Positions 6,231-9,400 of a stretch of 9,400 nt of DNA are shown here, one piece after another. Position numbers and translations under genes: made by a program. This stretch comes from Acidobacteriota bacterium. Lineage in GTDB: Bacteria; Acidobacteriota; Terriglobia; Acidoferrales; UBA7541. Each line of letters starts with the position of its first letter. Positions within the stretch are counted from its first letter, which is position 1. The stretch lies in contig JAFAZL010000229.1 of the NCBI GenBank assembly GCA_019239815.1, forward strand, positions 1 through 9,400. The letters are read 5' to 3'. Under the pieces are notes generated by a model. That model was given only the letters and a program-made list of their open reading frames with translations. It did not search any database and had not been told where the DNA came from.

Positions 6231-6288
6231 TTCAGCATAATAATGCAGAAGAAATGCGTAAGTCAAATTGATACTGCTCTAAAATGCA
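6231..6288. promoter_or_regulatory. Candidate BoxR operator: TGCA motifs and imperfect inverted repeat
   Basis: TGCA occurs at 6244-6247 and 6285-6288, and a near match TGCG at 6255-6258, i.e. 11 bp (one helical turn) from the first. An imperfect inverted repeat, TTCAGCAT/ATGCAGAA (6231-6238 and 6243-6250, 7 of 8 pairs), covers the -10 region. As I recall, operators of BzdR and BoxR contain repeated TGCA. The position over the promoter suits autorepression. The assignment is inference. Confidence 0.4.
6237..6266 (-). promoter_or_regulatory. Candidate sigma-70 promoter for boxR-boxC-boxB, near-leaderless
   Basis: On the minus strand TTGACT (6261-6266) and TATTAT (6237-6242) are separated by 18 bp, a good -35/-10 pair. 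A start about 7 nt beyond the -10 box would fall near 6230, within about 3 nt of the boxR ATG, so the mRNA would be leaderless or nearly so. That fits the absence of a ribosome binding site. A weaker alternative pair, TTGATA (6289-6294) and TATCAA (6268-6273) with 15-bp spacing, lies upstream. Confidence 0.5.
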
Positions 6289-6302
6289 TATCAAGTTTCT
6301 GT

Positions 6303-6317
6303 CTTGGCCCAGCCAAG
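6303..6317. repeat. Small perfect inverted repeat CTTGGC-CCA-GCCAAG
   Basis: Six-base arms (6303-6308 and 6312-6317) flank a 3-nt loop, upstream of the boxR promoter. No T-run follows on the minus strand, so it is a weak terminator candidate for tRNA-Leu; a protein-binding site is the alternative. Confidence 0.35.
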
Positions 6318-6328
6318 CGTCGTGGTCG

Positions 6329-6363
6329 TGTAGACGCCGGGCGGAGCAAGCGCCGCCCCTACA
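6329..6363. repeat. REP-like palindrome ending CCCCTACA, copy 2
   Basis: GGGCGGAGC (6339-6347) and GCGCCGCCC (6350-6358) pair with one mismatch about an AA dinucleotide. An outer TGTAG (6329-6333) and CTACA (6359-6363) extend the palindrome, with ACGCC bulged on one side. It matches the element at 2115-2140 in design, CCCCTACA end and orientation. It separates tRNA-Leu from the boxR promoter. Confidence 0.65.
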
Positions 6364-6426
6364 ATGACTTAGATTGGTCGGGGACGTCGGAAGGAAGTTG
6401 GGATGGGTGAGGAGCTTGAAAGAAGA

Positions 6427-6513
6427 TGGTGCGGGCGGAGGGATTTGAACCCCCAAGATCTTGCGATCACCAGCTCCTAAGGCTGGCGCGTCTGCCAGTT
6501 CCGCCACGCCCGC
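6427..6513 (-). tRNA. tRNA-Leu(UAG)
   Basis: The minus strand folds as a class II tRNA. The acceptor GCGGGCG pairs with CGCCCGC, followed by discriminator A and an encoded CCA (6427-6429). The anticodon stem-loop is CCAGC-CTTAGGA-GCTGG, giving anticodon UAG (reads CUA and related Leu codons). The long variable arm is a GATC/GATC stem with a GCAA loop, as expected for leucine. The T-loop is TTCAAAT. It lies between the MFS gene and boxR on the same strand. Confidence 0.97.
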
Positions 6514-6524
6514 GTGGATAGTCA

Positions 6525-6530
6525 ACTATA
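6525..6530 (-). promoter_or_regulatory. Candidate -10 box for tRNA-Leu
   Basis: TATAGT on the minus strand (within TTATATAGT) lies 11 bp from the mature tRNA 5' end, an appropriate distance for a -10 element. I see no convincing -35 box at 16-18 bp. Confidence 0.35.
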
Positions 6531-6571
6531 TAACGAATCTCGACGACCTAGCCGTTCAGAGTTCACGAAGA

Positions 6572-7903
6572 TCAATCAAGGGACTCTACGCGCGATTCTG
6601 GTAAAGGAATAGAGAGTAGAGCAGCAATCATGAACGCGGCGGCCAGCAGAGAGAAGGCGGGGCCGATGCCGTGGCGTTCGGCGAGGGCGCCGATGAGGAA
6701 AGGGGCGCTGGCGGAGAAGATGCGGCCCGCGTTGTAGCTGAAGCCCATGGCAGTGGCGCGAACTTCGCCCGGGAAAATTTCGGCGGCCATCGCGGGATAG
6801 CCAGAGAAGTAGCCGGCGCCGAAGAAGGCGACGATTGGGCCGAGAACGAAGAGCAATGTTTCGGTGTGAACCATTCCATAGATCGGAACGAGAATCGCGG
6901 CGAGAGTGAGATAGAGGAAGTAAGGCTTTTTTCTGCCCCACATGTCGGACATCGCGCCGAAGACGATGTAGCCGAGCCATTTTCCGCCGGACAAAACCAA
7001 GAAGAATGTTGTGGATTTGGAGAAGCCGATGCCGCGCCCACCTTGCGCGACCGGCAGCGAAAGATACGCGGGAATCCAAGTGAATAGTCCCCAGAAGCCG
7101 AACAGCGTGAAGGCGTTCATGGTGGCGGCGATGGCGCCGAGCCGCAGTGTTTTCGGAGAAAGCGCGCGGAAAATCGATTTTCGCGGCGTAGACGCTGCCG
7201 ATTCCGCGCGGCGTTTCCAAGCTTCAGGCTCAGGCACGTCGCGGCGAATCCACAGCACCATCAATGCGGGGAGAACTCCGACGAAGAAAACGGCGCGCCA
7301 GCCGAAGTGTGGAAGAACGAACAGGACGACGCCGGCAGCGATTGCTTCGCCGATCGCATACGACGATTGCATGAGGCCAAGAGCTTTGCCGCGATGCTCC
7401 GGTCGCCAGGTTTCGGCAATCAAAGCGGCGGCGGCGCTCCATTCGCCGCCCATGCCAAGACCGAGTAAGAATCGAAAAATCGCGAGTTGCGGAATCGAGT
7501 GGACAAGGCCGCAGGCTGCGCTGGAAAGGGAATAAACGAGGATCGAAGCCATCAGCGAACGCGTGCGACCGATGCGATCCGCGACCATGCCGAAAATCAA
7601 GCCGCCGATGGCGGATGCGACGAGGGTGAGTGAGTTGAGTAGGCCAGCGGTGCGGGTGCTCATCGAGAATTCGCGGATGAGATATGCGAGGACGAGCGAG
7701 TAGAGCATGACGTCCATGGCGTCGAGCATCCAGCCGAGAGCGCCGGCGATCAGAGAGGACCGTTCAGCGCGCGTCGTGTTGGTGGGCCAGAACCGAGCCA
7801 CGAGAGATGGCTCAGCAAGGGCGTGTTCGACGGTAGACATCGGCGGCGATTGTACTCTTGAAGGGCTTTCCAAAGCTGTACGTTCCTCAGAGTCTTGCGC
7901 CAT
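6572..7903 (-). CDS. MFS transporter, organic-acid/proton symporter type
   Basis: 443 aa from the ATG at 7903, with about 12 hydrophobic segments. Major-facilitator signatures are clear: motif A GMVADRIGRTRS (105-116) in the loop after TM2, its repeat GAMSDMWGRKK (316-326) in the second half, DAMDVMLY in TM1 (61-68), FRFLLGLGMGGEWSAAAALIAE (143-164) and EIFPGEVRATAMGFSYNAGR (375-394). The GLGMGGEW block resembles the sialate/lactate (SHS) and aromatic-acid proton symporter groups. Substrate is unproven; uptake of benzoate or another aromatic acid is suggested only by its place upstream of the box genes, and a tRNA gene separates them. The start is uncertain. Residue 22 (ATG at 7840) lies just before the conserved region and has TACAAT 9 bp upstream that could be a -10 box. 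Neither start has a clear Shine-Dalgarno site. Confidence 0.9.
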   Translation of the reverse strand: MAQDSEERTALESPSRVQSPPMSTVEHALAEPSLVARFWPTNTTRAERSSLIAGALGWMLDAMDVMLYSLVLAYLIREFSMSTRTAGLLNSLTLVASAIGGLIFGMVADRIGRTRSLMASILVYSLSSAACGLVHSIPQLAIFRFLLGLGMGGEWSAAAALIAETWRPEHRGKALGLMQSSYAIGEAIAAGVVLFVLPHFGWRAVFFVGVLPALMVLWIRRDVPEPEAWKRRAESAASTPRKSIFRALSPKTLRLGAIAATMNAFTLFGFWGLFTWIPAYLSLPVAQGGRGIGFSKSTTFFLVLSGGKWLGYIVFGAMSDMWGRKKPYFLYLTLAAILVPIYGMVHTETLLFVLGPIVAFFGAGYFSGYPAMAAEIFPGEVRATAMGFSYNAGRIFSASAPFLIGALAERHGIGPAFSLLAAAFMIAALLSIPLPESRVESLD

Positions 7904-7990
7904 CGTCGCCAACCGAAAAAGATTGCAGTCGGGCGGCCCGTTTTGTTACGCTCCGCAGCAATTTAGGGCGTCATTCTTAAGGAGAAACAA
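7904..7990. promoter_or_regulatory. Divergent intergenic region with strong ribosome binding site for the zinc-ribbon gene
   Basis: The gap separates the minus-strand MFS gene from the plus-strand zinc-ribbon gene and must hold promoters for one or both. AAGGAG (7979-7984) lies 6 nt before the ATG at 7991 and fixes that start. A possible -35 TTGCAG (7924-7929) is followed after 17 bp by only a poor -10 (TTACGC), so the promoter itself is not assigned with confidence. Confidence 0.5.
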
Positions 7991-8452
7991 ATGGCTTTTT
8001 GCAGCGCGTGTGGTTCAGAGGTGGGTGGAGCTGCGTTCTGCCCGAAGTGTGGCGCGGCTCAAGGGGCTGCTGCATCAGCGCCAGCAGGAGGAGCGGCCGT
8101 GGCACCGGCGACATCCGGAATGGAAGAGAATGTGGCGGGATTGCTTTGCTACATCCTGGGTTGGGTCACGGGACTGATCTTTTTCCTCATCGACAAGCGG
8201 CCGTTTGTGAAGTTTCACGCGGCACAGTCGATTGCGTTGTCGATCGCGCTCATCGTGGTCTACATCGCAGTCGGATTTGTGTTCGGCATGATGAGTTTTG
8301 CTCACCTTGGCTTTTTGGCACTGGCAATGTATCCGATCGTAGGTTTGTTGGTCTTCGTACTGTGGATCTTCCTGATGTACAAGGCCTACCAGCACGAGAA
8401 GTTCAAGCTGCCCTTCATCGGGGACATCGCCGAAAAGATGGCCGGCAACTAA
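7991..8452 (+). CDS. Zinc-ribbon DUF4870-like small membrane protein
   Basis: 153 aa. The N-terminus is a zinc ribbon with CSAC (C4, C7) and CPKC (C17, C20), followed by an Ala/Gly/Pro-rich linker (22-42). The rest is a membrane domain with three hydrophobic segments at about 49-67, 78-100 and 106-130; KRPFVKFHAAQS (69-80) between the first two is typical of the DUF4870/Tic20-like family. A basic, amphipathic C-terminus (YKAYQHEKFKLPFIGDIAEK) follows. It is a probable inner-membrane protein with the ribbon in the cytoplasm; the biochemical role of the family is unknown. Its start is fixed by a strong AAGGAG. It is a single-gene unit closed by an intrinsic terminator 25 bp after the stop and has no apparent link to the box genes. 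Confidence 0.9.
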   Translation: MAFCSACGSEVGGAAFCPKCGAAQGAAASAPAGGAAVAPATSGMEENVAGLLCYILGWVTGLIFFLIDKRPFVKFHAAQSIALSIALIVVYIAVGFVFGMMSFAHLGFLALAMYPIVGLLVFVLWIFLMYKAYQHEKFKLPFIGDIAEKMAGN

Positions 8453-8477
8453 GCCGACAAGGAACGGTCAAATTCGA

Positions 8478-8507
8478 GCCGCGCGGTGCCCGCCGCGCGG
8501 CTTTTTT
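8478..8507 (+). terminator. Intrinsic terminator of the zinc-ribbon gene
   Basis: GCCGCGCGG (8478-8486) pairs perfectly with CCGCGCGGC (8493-8501) around a 6-nt loop and is followed by six T (8502-8507) and, after GC, five more T. It begins 25 bp after the stop codon. This is the only textbook Rho-independent terminator in the window. Confidence 0.93.
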
Positions 8508-8657
8508 GCTTTTTGGAAGCGGGCGGCAGCACGGGTGTGATGGTTTGGCGGACTGCCTTTCCTCTTGACTTTGTGATGAGCAGACCGCATCGTTAAGGGC
8601 TTTGTTCTCGCCATTTTTCGTAATAGGGCGAAGACGGAAAGGCACTATCGGCCACTC

Positions 8658-9400
8658 ATGACGCGCGTAAGGCTTTGTTTTCACGACCGATGCTTCGACG
8701 GCACAGCATCCGCTGCTTTGTTCTATCGCATGTATCGGGAGCGATTCGACGCGAATGCGGAATTTGGCTTTACGGGCATGACGCACAAGGCGAAGCAGCC
8801 GTGGGAGGGCGGGCTTTTCGACGGCGATGAAAACGCGATTGTCGATTTTAAGTATTCCAATTCACCGAAACTGACGTGGTGGTTCGACCATCATCAGAGC
8901 GCGTTTTTGACGCCGCAGGACGCGGAGCATTTCCGCACGCACCGTACTCCGCACATGTTTTACGAGCCGGAATACAAGTCGTGCACGAAGCTGATTGCGA
9001 CGGTAGGGGCGGAGAAGTTCGGTTTCAATACGAAACCGCTCGCGGATTTGATTCACTGGGGCGACATCATTGATGGGGCACAGTACCCGACGCCGGAATC
9101 GGCGGTGGAGATTTCAGAGCCGGCGACGAAGCTGGCGCTGGTGATCGAAGCGGCGCCTGAGGATGGAATTCCCGCGCGGATTATTCCAGAGCTTGCGTAC
9201 AAGCCGTTGTCGGAAGTGATTGAGTTGCCGCTGGTGGCGAAGCATCTCGGGCCATTGCTGGAACGGCATCGCCGTTCGATCGAAATTTTGAGGGAGCGAT
9301 GCGAAGCGCGCGACGGGGTGATCTTTTTTGATGTAAGCGACCTAGATCTTGAGGGATACAACAAATTCATTCCCTATTTGCTGCATCGCGAATGCGTTTA
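8658..9400 (+). CDS. DHH-family phosphoesterase (3' end outside window)
   Basis: My translation from the ATG at 8658 is open for 247 codons to the window edge. DHH-superfamily motifs appear in order: HDRCFDGTASA (9-19, motif I with D10 and D14), IVDFK with D63 (motif II), WFDHHQSAF with the DHH triad at 77-79 (motif III), and HWGDIID with D136/D139 (motif IV). These bind the two Mn2+ ions used to cleave phosphodiesters such as short oligonucleotides, cyclic dinucleotides or polyphosphate; which one cannot be told here. The frame is open upstream only to 8580 without another usual start codon, and motif I begins at residue 9, so the start is well placed, although no good Shine-Dalgarno site is seen. 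Third positions favour G, unlike the C-rich third positions of the minus-strand genes. The 150 bp between the preceding terminator and this start show no other feature. Confidence 0.88.
   Translation, partial: MTRVRLCFHDRCFDGTASAALFYRMYRERFDANAEFGFTGMTHKAKQPWEGGLFDGDENAIVDFKYSNSPKLTWWFDHHQSAFLTPQDAEHFRTHRTPHMFYEPEYKSCTKLIATVGAEKFGFNTKPLADLIHWGDIIDGAQYPTPESAVEISEPATKLALVIEAAPEDGIPARIIPELAYKPLSEVIELPLVAKHLGPLLERHRRSIEILRERCEARDGVIFFDVSDLDLEGYNKFIPYLLHRECV

Noticed and set aside
6228..6266. Extended boxR start at the TTG at 6266
   Set aside because: TTG is a rare start, it has no ribosome binding site, the added residues are not family-like, and the stretch forms the best promoter in the region.
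7999..8568. Second plus-strand open frame overlapping the zinc-ribbon gene
   Set aside because: It is an out-of-frame shadow; the frame starting at 7991 has the ribosome binding site, the zinc ribbon and membrane segments, and ends before the terminator.
8415..8786. Minus-strand open frame across the 8453-8657 gap
   Set aside because: It runs through the intrinsic terminator and the start of the DHH gene and has a basic low-complexity translation without a family signature.

Overview
The window looks like part of an Acidobacteriota genome. This is an inference from GC-rich DNA, protein style and the kinds of dispersed intergenic repeat seen; no rRNA or marker gene is present to prove it. Its core is a compact cluster for the aerobic 'hybrid' benzoyl-CoA (box) pathway, in which benzoyl-CoA is epoxidised and then hydrolytically ring-opened while still bound to CoA.

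Layout. On the minus strand, in order of transcription (right to left): a 12-TM MFS transporter (6572-7903), a class II tRNA-Leu(UAG) with encoded CCA (6427-6513), a 160-bp regulatory gap holding a REP-like palindrome and a candidate promoter/operator, boxR (5367-6227), boxC (3641-5374), boxB (2155-3579), a short amidohydrolase-2 family enzyme (1105-1953) and a Rieske oxygenase alpha subunit that runs off the left edge (1-937). On the plus strand at the right: a small zinc-ribbon membrane protein (7991-8452) with a clear intrinsic terminator, and a DHH-family phosphoesterase that runs off the right edge (8658-9400).

How the genes fit together. BoxR is an XRE helix-turn-helix domain fused to a shikimate-kinase-like domain. 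In the characterised systems it represses box genes until benzoyl-CoA appears. Its stop codon overlaps the GTG start of boxC by 8 nt, and boxC is followed by boxB after 61 bp, so boxR-boxC-boxB is very probably one transcript. BoxB (di-iron epoxidase) makes 2,3-epoxybenzoyl-CoA. BoxC opens the ring to 3,4-dehydroadipyl-CoA semialdehyde plus formate. The usual partners boxA (reductase for BoxB), boxD (aldehyde dehydrogenase) and benzoate-CoA ligase are not in the window. The amidohydrolase and the Rieske oxygenase next in line are not standard box genes and may feed other aromatic compounds into the pathway; that is a hypothesis. The MFS transporter could import an aromatic acid, but its substrate cannot be read from sequence.

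Non-coding structure is unusually rich. There are two (GGAAATT)n heptad-repeat tracts, one in front of the Rieske gene and one in front of boxB. Two REP-like palindromes end in the same CCCCTACA. There is also a perfect 10-bp hairpin, a GCGAAGC-centred palindromic repeat, and a probable near-leaderless promoter for boxR overlaid with TGCA motifs. The plus strand appears G-rich over C almost throughout, which suggests that the box cluster is transcribed against replication.
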